Shown here: positions 12,301 through 24,030 of the stretch, one piece after another | Numbering within the stretch: position 1 is the first letter of the stretch | Layout of the letters: the number at the start of each line of letters is the position of its first letter | Assembly: GCF_032854445.1 (NCBI RefSeq) | Contig: NC_088296.1 | Span: 12,066,706-12,130,705 of the forward strand | Source of the DNA: Liolophura sinensis | Taxonomy: Eukaryota > Mollusca > Polyplacophora > Chitonida > Chitonidae | DNA length: 64,000 nucleotides | Reading direction: 5' to 3' | Position numbers and translations under genes: made by a program | Notes under the pieces: generated by a model | The model's input: the letters and a program-made list of their open reading frames with translations, nothing else | What the model was told of the DNA's origin: nothing | The model's database searches: none

Positions 12301-13714
12301 GTAGATCTGGAGAAACATGAGGTCAGCAGAAAGAAACTTCTAGATTCTATACAACATGACCAAGTTGTTCCTAGACAGGTGACTGTAAAAGAGACAGTGC
12401 AAGAACGTCAGGACTTAGAAGCAGCAGTCGGTGGACAAATGTCACCCTTACATGTTACAAGTAGGTTCTTATATGTATAAAAGGTATACAGCAGGGTGTG
12501 CTCAAAGGACATAAATGGCTTTAGGGTTTACACTAGTATGTGCATCAAAGACACAAATGCAATGTAGGGAAGGCCCACAGCTGTGTGTGTGCAAAACAGA
12601 CGATATTAAGAAGAAAACAAACCGATATGAGCTGTAACAAAGCGGGGCGCACCCAGAAAAAGAACAGTTTTCCAAGAGTAACAAGAATGAGAAGAGTTTA
12701 CAAAGAGCGAAGATAGTGTGAGGTGTACATTAGGGTGTGAACAAAAGAGAAACTGATGTCAGGCTTACAGTAGGGTGTGGGCAAAAGACACAGAGTAATG
12801 CAGTGTACAATAGGGTGTACACAGAAGACACAAACTAATGTAAGGTATGCATTAGGGTGTGCACAAACATAAAATTATTTCCGGCATTAATTAAGATGCT
12901 CAGAACAGACACAAACTAATTTGAGGTATGCGTTAGTGTGGGCACAGAAAAGACAAACTAATGTGAGCCAAAACAGATACAAACCAATGTGGGATATATA
13001 CTGAGGTGTGCACAAAGAATATAAACTAATGTGATAATGTGAGACATACAGTAGGGTGTGCACAGAAGATGCACACTAATGTAAGGCATACAATACAGTG
13101 TGCACAGAGGACACACACTAATGTGAGGTATACAGTAGGGTGTGTACAGAAAACACAAACTAATGTGAGGTGTACAGTAGGGTGTGAACAGAAGACACAG
13201 ACTAATGTGAGGTATACAGTAGGGTGTTTACAGAAGACACAGACTAATGTGAGGTATACCGTAGGGTGTTTATAGAAAACACAAACTAATGTGAGGTGTA
13301 CAGTAGGATGTGTACATAAGACACAAACAAATGTGAGGTGTACAGAGTGCTTGAGTGAGTGAGTGCTTGGGGTTTAACGTCGTACTCAACAATTCTTCAG
13401 TCATATGACAACGAAGGAATCCTTAGGGTGCATGTACGTGTAATGTGCCTCCTTGTTGCAGGACGGATTTGCACCGCTCTTTTATCTAGTGCTGCTTCAC
13501 TGAGACGACTTACCGAAGGCAAGTAAGACGCCCCGCCCGAGCCATTATACTGATACGGGTCAACCAATCGCTGACTATCCCCTTCATGCTGAACGCCAAG
13601 CGAGGAAGTTACAACTTCCTCTTTTAAAGTCTTAGGTGTGACTCGTTCAAGGATTGATCCTGGACCTACCGGTCCCGAAGCGGACGTTCTATGAAGACAA
13701 GAAGACATAGGGGG

Positions 13715-13760
<46 letters not shown>

Positions 13761-14949
13761 CCATTTTTTTAATGTTCAAATATTTAACAGTTTTCGTTTT
13801 GTAAATTACTGCAAAAAATGTAATCCTATACTTGATTACTACTAATAATTCTGGTAGATTAAATAGACTTTGGGGTATTGTGCCAAAGAAAGTCACTTGG
13901 CAAGTTATGTGTGGCGAGTTACCTCCCTTACTACACATCCAACTTCCATAGCTTGTTACTCCACGAATGCCATCAGGCGTACTACGGCTTCACAGTGAAT
14001 TGTGTGCTTAAATGTGCCATAACTGACAACTAAAATCATGTGTCGGATAGAGGAAGGTATTATTCTTGTTGTAGGTGATAAGTTTCAAACAAATTAGAGC
14101 ACTAAAAGTCTGTATTTTAACTTAGTACTTGGTCTATGTCGTACCCGTCATTTTGTGATGGGTCCAGTTCTTGTCGAAGCTCATCTCTTTCAAACCGGCT
14201 GAAAATGATGTGTATAAATTACATTCGTGTCAGCAATATGTGTGATTTTATTCCCAGAGAGTGTGTTCAGAAAGTAAAACCACGATATGTGTACAGGTAT
14301 TTACACCTCAGTCTTACAGCGTGTGTTTATGGTTTGCTGTTGTTTATGATGCTTCTGTTGTGTTTTTGCAGAGCCGACACTGATATTCACAGAGACAGAC
14401 GACAGAAAGCTGAGAATCACTGACGGCGGCTCAGTGGTAAAGGCTGAGGGCTTGTCCAAGGAGTGGTATGGGAGAGCTGTGACAGACGGGAGTTACCAGA
14501 CGGGCAGGTACTACTGGGAGGTGCACAACACCCATTCACATGGCTGTGGCTGTGCTGTAGGAGTGACACAGGAGAGCTGTGGTGTGAGGGGGAGGCTAGA
14601 CCCTGGCCGTAACACCTGGTACATTGGGGTGGTGTACCGTGGTGATGAGGTCTGGTGTTATAGTGACTGTGGAGGTGAGGTCAAACCTGACTATCGACAC
14701 TGGAGACGTTACACACGACCTCATCACCTGGGTGTGTACCTGGACTGTGATGACCAGTCACTGACAGTCCTGGACTGTGACAACAACCAGGTAATGTACA
14801 CTGTCAGTGGTGTAGTCGTCACAGAGCCTCTCGTGCCATGGGTTGGGTTTTATGTCTGGTCTGGATCTGTGTCTATGACTGCTCGTCTGGTAACGGGTGA
14901 CTCTGCAACTCTGCCTCAAGTTCTCTGTGATATGATAAGCACTTCCTGA
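8714..14949 (+). CDS. TRIM-1: RING/B-box/coiled-coil/B30.2-SPRY protein, 593 aa, six coding exons
   Basis: Spliced CDS: join(8714-9379, 9790-9885, 10623-10853, 11982-12004, 12273-12460, 14372-14949), 1782 nt including TGA. All introns are GT-AG and phases fit. Residues 14-69 form a C3HC4 RING (C14, C17, C29, H31, C34, C37, C66, C69). Residues 109-149 form B-box 1 (three CxxC pairs plus H140 and H149), residues 180-209 B-box 2 (C180, H183, C191, C194, C199, C202, H206, H209). Residues about 223-400 are a charged coiled coil and about 403-585 a B30.2/SPRY domain containing GRYYWEV. Proteins of this family are cytoplasmic RING E3 ubiquitin ligases; the coiled coil dimerises them and SPRY binds the target, often in innate immunity. 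The target here is unknown. The ATG has an upstream in-frame TAA and follows a conserved splice acceptor. The exon set 96-231-23 nt matches vertebrate TRIM genes. It is intact, with a close paralogue at 44433-50252. Confidence 0.93.
9790..9885 (+). CDS. TRIM-1 exon 3: coiled coil, 96 nt
   Basis: Acceptor TTCATTACAG and donor CTG|GTTGGT (GTTGGT is a weak donor but is identical in the paralogue). Exactly 96 nt, 32 codons, phase 0 on both sides. It encodes a Leu/Lys/Glu-rich helix from PAVLKKSGELEKVL onward that starts the coiled coil. A 96-nt exon at this place is the classic TRIM arrangement. Confidence 0.9.
10623..10853 (+). CDS. TRIM-1 exon 4: coiled coil, 231 nt
   Basis: Acceptor TCTGTTTTGCAG, donor TTACAA|GTAAGT. 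Exactly 231 nt, 77 codons, phase 0. It is rich in Glu, Lys, Ala, Leu and Gln and continues the antiparallel coiled-coil region. Only 6 of 77 residues differ from TRIM-2. The 231-nt length again equals that of many vertebrate TRIM genes. Confidence 0.92.
11437..11515 (+). mobile_element. SINE tail fragment in TRIM-1 intron 4
   Basis: CCCCCCGGGCTCTGCCCAGT then AACGCCATCATATAAG; a diverged 3' half of the SINE, not seen in TRIM-2. Confidence 0.65.
11982..12004 (+). CDS. TRIM-1 exon 5: 23-nt micro-exon
   Basis: Acceptor TGTTTGTTGACAG, donor AAAAC|GTATGT. The 23 nt encode VSSDFIK plus two bases of a Thr codon, shifting phase from 0 to 2. It is required to join exons 4 and 6 in frame and is conserved, including length, at 47945-47967. 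A 23-nt exon in this position is a hallmark of many TRIM and related B30.2 genes. It is too short for ORF or gene finders and easily missed. Confidence 0.88.
12273..12460 (+). CDS. TRIM-1 exon 6: end of coiled coil and linker, 188 nt
   Basis: Acceptor CTTCTTCTCACAG, donor TTACAA|GTAGGT; enters in phase 2 and leaves with one base of a Lys codon. It encodes a charged helical piece and a Gln/Glu-rich linker to the SPRY domain. Only three nucleotide differences were seen against TRIM-2 (one amino-acid change, Ile to Leu), so it is the most conserved exon of the pair. Confidence 0.9.
12720..13350. repeat. 42-bp minisatellite in TRIM-1 intron 6
   Basis: Consensus near ACTAATGTGAGGTATACAGT then AGGGTGTGTACAGAAGACACA. 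The right part is regular at 42 bp; the left is degenerate. The plus-strand 78-codon frame 13039-13275 repeats every 14 codons and is not a gene. TRIM-2 has fewer units (48660-49060). Confidence 0.9.
13355..13700 (-). mobile_element. SINE-like element, second family, in TRIM-1 intron 6
   Basis: Minus-strand copy of the element at 43919-44255. It shares the inner palindrome GAGGAAGTTACAACTTCCTC and the tail CTTGGGGTTTAACGTCGTAC (as read on plus). It is absent from the matching intron of TRIM-2. About 340 bp. The tail resembles that of the tRNA-headed SINE, suggesting a shared LINE partner. Confidence 0.75.
13718..13758. repeat. (TA)n microsatellite in TRIM-1 intron 6
   Basis: About 40 bp of TA flanked by GGGGCC and GGCC; absent in TRIM-2. 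Confidence 0.95.
14372..14949 (+). CDS. TRIM-1 exon 7: B30.2/SPRY domain, 578 nt, terminal
   Basis: Acceptor GTGTTTTTGCAG before 14372; ends at TGA 14947-14949. It encodes residues 402-593. SPRY hallmarks are GRYYWEV, a central WYIGV strand, HLGVYLDCDD and LVPWVGFY. In TRIM proteins this domain recognises the target. It differs from TRIM-2 at about 47 of 191 residues with only about five silent codon changes. The GTG at 14434 is an internal Val codon, not a start. Confidence 0.92.
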
Positions 14950-17559
14950 CCATCGGGTAATTATTCATTACATCTTTTCCATCATATTATAATTTGTTTC
15001 AAATAGAGTGGTTAATTATGTCTCTTTGAACAAATTTTTGGGTATAAATGTTTTAGTTAATGTCAGCAGTGTGGCTAATTCAGTAATCTGTCACAAGCTT
15101 ACAGCTTGGTGTAGTTGTACACAGTCTGTCTGACTTGTCCTGAACATCTGTGTCCGGTTTCTTCCAGACAAAATACATGTAGATAATGACTGGGTAGTTT
15201 CAGTTTTAGTAATTGAGATTTGTGAGAAAGCGACTGAGGGTATAAAGGATTATTTTTCTTACCATGATCGGGCCGGTATGTCATAACTGAGGAGTGATTT
15301 CAGATTAAATCGTCGAAAAAGATCAGATCAGACTCACGTTGTTGTTGCAGCACGTTACACAAGACAATTCTATTTTGAATGATACTAGCGATGTTTGTTG
15401 AGAGAAATAAACCATAATTTGTAATGGGTTTGAGAATGATTACCTGGCTGAAAGGTATTACATAACTGGCGACAACAAAGAAAAAGATCACATGGATGAG
15501 TACTGGTAGAGCTTTTGGCACTTGACCTCAGATGCAGATTGGGCTAGAACAGGTTGGTTGGATAAGCTACATGTAGTCATCTTGGTTGTGTTATGTAACT
15601 TGGATGTAAGTTTCGGATAAAAATGAGAGAAAAACATAACCTGTGGGCCATTATTTAATTAAAGTGAGTGCAATCCAACCAGCCCTCCAATAAAGGGCCT
15701 ACCTGAAAGGGTGTTTTTCTTATAATAGAAGTTTCATTACGCAGAATATACAAAAAATCCCTATTGACCGACCCTATTTTGTCTCCATGATGAGGTTAAT
15801 CCCATGCTGAACAAGGACTGCTTTTAGGATGCCGTTGTCAGCTGTAAGTTTCTCGTTTTCTGTATGTTTCTCTGTTTTTCAACTTAGTTTATTCAAACAT
15901 TGGCGTTCTTAACACTTTGTCATGATCTGGGTATAGTTTGTGTGTCTCATATGTTAACAATAGTAAACATTTTAAGCTGTTTATCAGATTTTTTTCTTCA
16001 GTCTAAACACAGTGACATTTTAGTGGGCTATTTGTGTTTATTGAATACATCTACCACATTACTATGTAAACATCTGACATGTTTTCTATAATAAACACTT
16101 ATGTCTTAGTTACCAAACAGTTTTTTGATGAATAAATACCAGGTGGCATTAATCCAAACTGTTATAAAACTGTGTTTAAAAACACTTATTTTTATGATGT
16201 ACTGATGTACCTTTTTAGCCTCTAAAAGTGTTTACTGGAATCTGTGCATATATTTATTATGAAAGTGATGTTAAAATGATTTGTTTGTGTCACTCAAGAC
16301 GTAAGCTTCATAAAACTGTGCCAATTATTTATCTACACTCTGTAGTTCTCTGACAATATTTCAAATTGTCGGTTAAAGAGGTGGCTGAAGAGGTTGAAGG
16401 GTTTATAGTAAGCTACATGAGGAAGGTTGAAAAAATTAGGGTAAGCAATATTAGGAAGGTTGAATAATTAGGATTCGAAATATAAGGAAGGATACCACAG
16501 GTATATTTTATGGATATGACTTTTTTTCCTTTAAATGAATTTTACATTTAAGTGCTGTGATATGACATGTGACATGTATTATTGTATTCACTGTCCTGTA
16601 AGCATTAGGCCCACATTGTGATATTTTCTAATACATAGTTTCTAAAAACATTGATTATGTTGCGGTTTATTCAGAATATATTTTTTTTTCTTGCTTGCAT
16701 GTCCTTAGCTTGATAAAATAATTAAAGTATCATTATTACATCACTTTTCATTTGTTTTTTAAATTCAGATCCTGTCCACACTTTTTCTTTTATAAATGTA
16801 ATCAATTTTTCTTGTACATGTATTAACGTTGGTTCTCTTTTATTGCATACATGTATGAATAACTACAACATGGGCTGCCTCCTTCTTAGGTTTAATTAAC
16901 TTCACCCAGAGCTGCAGACCAACTCATGCTTAATCCTCTCTTTAGGTTTAACCTCCAAAACCAGCTTTGGTCTCCAACTTGATGTGCAGCTCAAATCATG
17001 TATCCAAAGGGCTTCTGTTGTCTTCTGTGACTTTGTCTGGGTGTTTTTGAGTTCCCATACATGTATTTTCAGTAAAACACACAACAATGTATCTATGTAA
17101 AATCAGCTGCCAAATCATCTTTGATTTCTTTGATCTCTGAACTTTGCAAATGTGAAAGTCTGGCTTCTTTGATCTCTGAACTTTGCAAATGTGAAAGTCT
17201 GGCGTGTTGCTGATTTACTTGAGGAAGTGGCTTTATCCCCAGTACTGTTGCTAAGACAACCTGTGGTCAATATTATGAGGTCACTGCACCATTTTATCAG
17301 CTTGCTGTTATTTTGATGTGAGTTGTTGTTGTGTTCATGTATGATTCGGTGATGTTTTGCCATTATCTGCCTTTTGTGTTCACACTTCTGAAACGTATGC
17401 TTAATAAAAATAAGTGATTGTGTAATGTGTAGCCGTCGTTTGAATGGTTGAATTACACTGTCAATGAGATGTAGTAATACCTACAGAAAAATCATGCAGG
17501 CTATGTAGCATTTTTACACTAAGATATACATATACCAATTTCACAATCAACATGTTCAA

Positions 17560-18250
17560 GCTACCTGATGGGTATCTTCTCAGTAGTGCTGGTTTCCTCT
17601 CTGTCTGATAACTTGTCGGTATATGATCTGATGTGTATCTATTTAGGTGTGGGTGGTTTCCTCTGTGTGACACCTTGTCCGTATGTTATATGATGTGTAT
17701 CTTTTAAGCTGTGATGGGTTTCCTGTCTGTCTGATACCTTGTGCGGATATTTCCTGATGTGTGTCTTCTCAGGTGTGATAGGTTTCCTGACTCTCTGACA
17801 CTTGGTCCACACTTGACCTGATGTGTGTCTTCTCCGGAGAGCTGGTTTTCCCCTCTCTCTAATACCGGGTTCACACATTACCTGATTATCTGATGTGTAA
17901 CTTCTCAGGAGAGATGGCTTTCCCTCTCTAATGCCATTTCCACACATTGTACGTTATGTGTGACTTTTCTGGAAAAATGGTTTTCCTCTCTTTAATACCG
18001 GGTCCACACATTACCTGATGTGTGTCTTCTCAGGAGAGATGGTTTTGCTTTCTCTAATACCGGGTCCACACATTACATGGTGTGTAACTTCTCGGGAGAG
18101 CTGGTTTTCCCCTTTCCATAATACCGGGTTCACACATTACATGGTGTGTAGCTTCTCGGGAGGGTTGGTGTTGCCCTCTCTCTAATACAGATTCCACACA
18201 CTACTTGATGTGTAACTTCTCAGGAGGGATGGTTTTCCTTACTCTTTTAG
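17560..18250. repeat. 62-bp minisatellite, B1 flank
   Basis: Unit type ACCTGATGTGTATCTTCTCA then a GGTTTCCTCTCTGTCTGATA and TTGGTCCACACATT stretch, about 62 bp, some 11 units. Minus-strand frames (KPTTPEKTHIR-like) come from the repeat and are not zinc fingers. Confidence 0.9.
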
Positions 18251-18294
18251 CTTTAAGCATACTGACGGCTGATTTTATAGTCTCTGATATAAAG

Positions 18295-18425
18295 AACGCC
18301 AAGTCCAGCTCATGCTGGCTTCCTCTCCGTTCGTACATGAACGCGGAATGGGCTACAGCAACATGCGGATGGTCGTATAAGTGAAACATTGTTGAGTGCT
18401 TCGTAAAACACCCACCAAATAAATG
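18295..18425 (+). mobile_element. SINE fragment with internal deletion, B1 flank
   Basis: AAGTCCAGCTCATGCTGGCT joins to GGATGGTCGTATAAGTGAAA and a decayed tail. A related, more decayed copy is at the same place in B3 (38735-38860), so it was present before the array formed. Confidence 0.7.
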
Positions 18426-19733
18426 TGTATAATTTATAACTCTCCACCGGTGAGGTTCTAAAAGCAGCAAGCCTGGGCTTTAAACTCCTGTGTTGGGCAG
18501 AAAAACCTTATAAAGCATGATTTTCTGGCGGAATCGTAAATGATAAAACCATAGGTCATGTACTGCCTAACTTCCTATGAGCGGGGAAGGGAGGAATTTA
18601 GTTAACCCAAGACTCTTTCCTTGTGTAGGATGATATGATTTCTTGATGGAATGAAGACACCATGAGCGCCAGATGACGAGGTGTTGAGGTGAAAAGCTAC
18701 AAAATCAGGAAAAACGAAGCTCGCTAAGTATTTATGTTACATAGACGTTAATCATCAAGATATTAAGAGTTAAAGCATGGGAATGGAATAAATACAGCGC
18801 GCCTGGCGGTAGATGTATGTATATCATAACACAACACAGCAAAATCATTGTTAAAATTGTATCCATTGGGGGGTGGTGGTGGGGGTTAGTGCGGTATAAC
18901 AGACTAGCTAATTCTGGAGGCACAGGCGCGAGTTTCAGTAGTTCCATGGTTAGTGTACAAACGATCATGTTATAATAGACTACGTAGACTCTCATTATAA
19001 AAATAGCCAGGAACATCATATGTCGACGGTTGCGCCAGTAGGTCAAAAAAAAGCTCAAAGAAAATTCTCCCTTTTACACGTAACTCTGCACTGGCATTAC
19101 GCTTTTTACTCTTTTAGTTCAAAAATGAGATAAACAAACTATTTCTAACACACATCGTGTAATATTCAGAGCTACGAATGATATAGACAACTGTACAACT
19201 GCTATGGTAGACTAACACATGCATACCCGTGTGGAAAAGGCACAAATATCATTTTTTTTTCACTTCTATATGCAGTGTTTTCCATAAACGTTTTCACATT
19301 TAATTAGCAGATGAAGATTAACTAGAAAGCATACTTAATATTAACCTGTAAGACAATAGTTGTTAGAAAGAAATAGAAAGACTTCAATTGACGATAAATT
19401 CAAATTGTTGGTTTACAAGAATTGCTTGCAGTACGAAGTCATGCAACTGTGAGGAAGGTCATCTAAACTCCATCCCAGGCTGGGGTTGAAAAGCGTTATC
19501 TTGGCACTTAACACAAACATAAACTCAGATAGGTAACTTTGGTTTTAATTTTTAGTATGTAGGCCAACATATGGTTATAAATTTGAATAATTTTTTTTCA
19601 GTTTAAAACTAAAATATATAATAAGCCCCCATATAAATTCCAGTATGATTTCAGACAAATGTCCCATGACATTCATGTATAATTCATTATTAATATAATT
19701 CATTTTGCTGAAAAATGTATATTTTCAATACTC

Positions 19734-21884
19734 ACATATATATCTATATATATCTATATACATATTAAATAAAATCAAAAAGTTGATGCAAGTAGATAAT
19801 TAAAATATATCCAAAGGTAATTAAAATATGTATATCTGTCTTAATAGCAACATACAGCTGTAAATGAATCATACATGGACCACGTGGTTTGCACGGTCAG
19901 AGGTTGCAATACCCTAGATGGCTATAAACTCCTTTGTTAAATGTGATAAATGCAGATATTGCAGATACTTATGTTGGTACTTTTTCTTTCATTTTCTTTT
20001 ATCTGTACTGGTTTTTGTTAAATAAAATGTTTCTATATTGTGGTTATATAAGCAGCCTGTCATGAACTAATATATAATAGAATCGCTAAGTGACGGACTG
20101 CTCAGTGGTTTACTAGGGTTCCAATGGTTAAATACATTACACTTATTTAGTCTTGGCTGTTCGCTTTAGTACATGCAGTGAATGTGGAAGAGTTTCAATT
20201 TTAGAATAAGATGTCAGATATAAGCCAGATTAGAATATCTGCGTCCACGTTTAAAATATTCATGAAATGTGTTTTCTCGTGGGTCTACTCGGTATTTAGG
20301 CGTGTAGTTTATAACGTGTTCAGCTTGGATAATTTTACAAATTTTAATGAGGAAAATAATATGAAAAGGGCTGAAAGTTTAATTTGTCATCGTAAACTAC
20401 CATTTGAGGCTGCTGTGAAAGTGTACATGATAGACTCTTTATAAATTTCAACCATTATACATCATATACGTTTAAATAAATAACGGGTTTCTCCATGTTT
20501 CCTCTGATTTGCTATGATTGTTGTTTTCAAATTGGTATTTATTCTTGAACAGACTAGAAAGTGTTTGCCTAAATTACGGTATTTAATTGAGAATATCAGG
20601 TAAAAAGCCAAAATGGGCCTTGGATCGGGACAAAACGAACTAGTGTGCCGTTTTGCCCCTTCCCACTTCGGTTGTTGAAATTATCGTGGAAACTAGTGTA
20701 ACTTTGCAATGAAAGACACACACAAAATCTGTGAGCACCGATGTACAAACAGGCTTACCATAGATCAAAGGCGATCAAAATTTTGACCGCCCATAAAAAC
20801 GGTACGACGAATGGTATAAAATGTGGGACAAAGGTCGGTTTCTCCCATGGGTCCGTTATGCCTAACTCTTCCCCAGACAGCATTAAGATTATAAAATTTA
20901 AAAAATAAAATTGTATAAAAATTATAAAGATATTCCTGCCATGAAATGACAGACAACTTTATGTTATTCAGAGTCCAAACACAGCGGCCTGCTAACAATA
21001 GCTGCATGGAATGCAGCTATTGTGGCGACGGAGGTATTAATCCAGAAAGATGGACGACAAAACATGTGCTTATAGAACTCACGTCACTTTTGCAAAACTG
21101 ACGCTATCAAAAACGATATATCATGATAAGATATTTATAGATTACAGTTACAGGTATATCAGAACGGAGTAAGTAGACTGGTGCTTAATAACGGAAACAG
21201 CCATTAGTCTGATTTGAAACTCGACGGGAACACAGTCACTTTCGATTTCAACCAAAATATCTACATCTCTCATCAATAAATGTTTCTCATATAAATTTAC
21301 ACAGATTCGTGACATGAAGACGACGGAAGTTAGTTTCATTTATGTTTAAAGTTACCTCACACTGGAGGGAGAATCCGACGAAATTCGAGCCTGTGACACG
21401 GCTCCTGTGTCGTCCGTCTTCAAAGCTAAACGATTTGGCTATAAACAAGCTGGCTGCAGTAATACTGTTCACGTGAAGAACATGGGTCTATTTTCAACGC
21501 ATTAAAAACGTCTAATTGTTACACCCGGGTGCCTTAACTCCTAGGGCCTTGATTGCGGCGTGCATGCCTGATTGTTAGAGCTAAGTACACATGAATGGGT
21601 TGGCAGCTAGTGAATAGGGTTCTGTGGAGCTGCATGCTTTTGCAATGCTTGTTCAATTCTGCACGCAACAGTCCTGACAAGCCTGCAGCACAACTTTTTG
21701 GCACAGGTTATCTTTCCTGGCTGTGAAGAATGTAGATATATTACGGGATTTGGTTGTTTTCTGTCAAGCTTTGAAACTATTTTGACCTGACATTTGATAG
21801 ATTTGTGTAGTGAGAGAGATCATAATGGAGACTTACAACATGTGTGTACATACAATTTGTGAGTCGTTCTTTCGAGTCTGTTGC
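19734..21884. other. Intergenic stretch between B1 and A2
   Basis: No repeat partner in the window and no gene recognised. A 77-codon open frame at 20211-20444 has no features I know and is not duplicated. Confidence 0.5.
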
Positions 21885-22558
21885 GCCTATACATAATTAT
21901 CTCAGTGGAGTTCCTGCTATGCATATTTTGTTAGGGTGGGTAGCTCCCAGTCTTGAGGTTATTAAACTGAGGTAACTACTTCGAGAATTAAAATGTTTCT
22001 CTTCGCCTTTTTGGTATGGCTAGAAGTTCTAATTTGGTACCAGTTAGTTTGGCTAAGTCTGACTCTAGCAAACAGTTAGTCTTGCAGAAAGTGCATATGA
22101 CCGACGATTATCTAATGTTATTTATGAAGAGGTCTAAAACTATTCAGTTTTGTTAGCGGGAGTTAAGGTTTCCCCTGGTTGCAAAACCGGGATCTGCTTT
22201 ATGTCAGGTAGCTTCCTTCAGGACTACGAGGTCTATGTACAGTTGTGGCGATCCTGATATGGCTCTGTTTTCTCTGCCTCATAAGAATACATTTCGTCCT
22301 GTGACATACATGTCGTATCTGCGTGTTTGTCGTCTGTGTTTGTCTACAGCAGGTTATAATGCTAGCCTATTTTCTAAGCATAGTTTTCGGAGGGGTGGTG
22401 CGTCGTACGCATTTCAGGCTCAGGTTGCAGGTGAAGTCATACAGATGTCAGGAGACTGGGCTAGTGATGTTTACAGATGTTACTTAGAAGTGGATTTAAA
22501 AGGTCGTATAATAGTGTCCCGGCGCCTGAGGAACCTGATCTTGTTTGAGAAGGTATAA
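21885..22558 (+). pseudogene. Tyrosine recombinase, transposon relic (A2)
   Basis: Upstream pieces read YLSGVPAMHILLGWVAP in one frame and MARSSNLVPVSLAKSD in another, then TKTIQF-like, RELRFPLVAKPGS and an open 107-codon stretch from 22235. That stretch has HSFRRGG at residues 49-55, GDW at 73-75 and a candidate catalytic Tyr at 83. Breaks: a TAA near 21980, a frame change near 22000 and a TAG near 22155. Arg, HxxR, W and Tyr positions fit the tyrosine recombinase fold, so it was a Crypton or DIRS/Ngaro-type transposon. Frame and stop calls are by eye. Confidence 0.75.
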
Positions 22559-23124
22559 TACGTGGCGATGATGCAGTTGGTGTAGGACTCTACATGTAAT
22601 TCTTCTGTTGACCTGTTTATTTTCTCATAATGGAAAGGAGCAGCGTTGATTTCCTTTCGTGAATGTAGATGTGTTTCATATTTTTTGGCTTTGTTGTGTT
22701 TTGTTGTCCGTTGCTTGCGGCCTGGCTGGGTTCCTTCAGGGCTGTTGTTTCGTGTATTTCATGTTTTTTTTCCCAATTTTTATGTATTGTAATGATAGGG
22801 CTTATGTAGAACATCATCTTGCCTTTGTGCCAGTGTAACAATATGTATGTATGTTTGATAGGTATCGCAATGGGCTATCGCTGTCTACATTTAAAGCTGT
22901 TTTCATTCCCGGATTTGTAGTCCATGTATGTATGCGTGCATCAGGTCCATTGTAGTGTTTCTATGTGCAGTAAAGTTCATAAAGCCTTATATTCAACCCG
23001 GTGCTGGAGTCACTTTCAAAAAATACACCGTGTCATTACAAAGAAACCCAGTTAAGACCTTACCAAAAATCAACATAAAGTTAGTAAAACAGATCGTCTC
23101 CCTTAATATCGAAAGCCTTTAATA

Positions 23125-23394
23125 TTTATTTTATTGATTTATTTGATTGGTGTTTTAGGCCGTACTCAAGAATATTTCACTTATACGACGGCGGCCAGCA
23201 TTACGGTGAGTGGAAACCGAGCAGAGCCCGGGGGAAAAGCACGACCATACGCAGGTTGCTGGCAGACCTTCCCACGTACGACCGGAGAGGAAACCAGCAT
23301 GAGCTGGACTTGAACTCGCAGCCACCGCATTGGTGAGAGACTCCTGGGTCATTACGCTGCGCTAGCGAGCTAACCAACTGAGCCACGGAGGCCC
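23125..23394 (-). mobile_element. tRNA-derived SINE, full length (A2)
   Basis: Orthologue, by duplication, of the SINE at 683-952, with the same target duplications at 23110-23124 and 23395-23409. Nearly identical. Confidence 0.9.
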
Positions 23395-23679
23395 CGAAAG
23401 CCTTTAATAATGTTAACGTTTGTTCAATGTGTTGACTATTTTTACGTCACAAAACAAACTTCTGTCAAGAAGGGTGGTTTTTGGATTTAAGAAATCGGCG
23501 ATCTAGGACAATGGTTTATACTGGCTTTTACGGTCATTGATGACTTCACCTCGGTCATTGGCGTACCAGGGTATAATTTTGGACTTATGGATTTGTCTAC
23601 TTCTTACGAATAGTTCTTTCTGCAGTTGTTAAAATAGCTTTGTTTGGTCTGAGGGGAGCATTGGATGGTACGGAAGTCA

Positions 23680-24030
23680 CATTGTCTGACGTGGAAAGAG
23701 CCTTGAGTCGGGAGGGGGGCGTGCAAGTAACTTAATCTGTCCTGAAATGAGGGATGGAAGCCACTTTGTCTGTTCTGGAAAGAGGATTTGGAAGGAATAA
23801 AAGGCTCTTTGCTTAACCTGGAATGAACATCTGATCTGGAAAGAGCATTGTAAAGAATGGAAATCACTTTTTCTGACCTGGAAATAGCATGATGCGAATG
23901 AAAGCTGCTTTGTCTGTCATGAAAAGAGCATTGCTGGGATGGAAACCGCTTTGTAGGAGATAAGAAGAGCATTGGATGGTATGAAAGCCACTTTGTCTGT
24001 TCTTGAGAGATCATTGGGGGGATGGAAGCC
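23680..24030. repeat. Degenerate minisatellite of about 44 bp (A2)
   Basis: Duplicate of 1240-1590, with a 136-codon open frame on the minus strand (23604-24014) that differs at a handful of residues. Confidence 0.75.

Larger units (their letters stand above)
7303..19733. repeat. Segmental duplicate block B, copy B1 (TRIM-1 plus 3' flank)
   Basis: Aligns with 42559-56123: 5' exon, all TRIM exons, introns, 3' flank, 62-bp minisatellite, and a tail ending at TTTTCAATACTC. Introns are about as similar as conserved exons, so the duplication is recent on this scale. Insertions private to one copy are listed separately. 14950-17560 and 18430-19733 hold no gene I can recognise. Confidence 0.9.

Noticed and set aside
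13039-13275. 78-codon plus-strand frame with a 14-residue repeat
   Set aside because: It is the 42-bp minisatellite in an intron of TRIM-1.
15406-15411. AATAAA as polyA signal of TRIM-1
   Set aside because: Not conserved in TRIM-2 (AGGAAGTGAAC there) and about 460 nt past the stop; cannot be supported without transcript ends.
17639-17947. Minus-strand frames with EKTHIR-like repeats, resembling C2H2 zinc-finger linkers
   Set aside because: They are translations of the 62-bp minisatellite; no Cys or His pairs at zinc-finger spacing.
20211-20444. 77-codon frame starting MSDISQIR
   Set aside because: No recognisable domain, not duplicated, no splice context; chance ORF likely.
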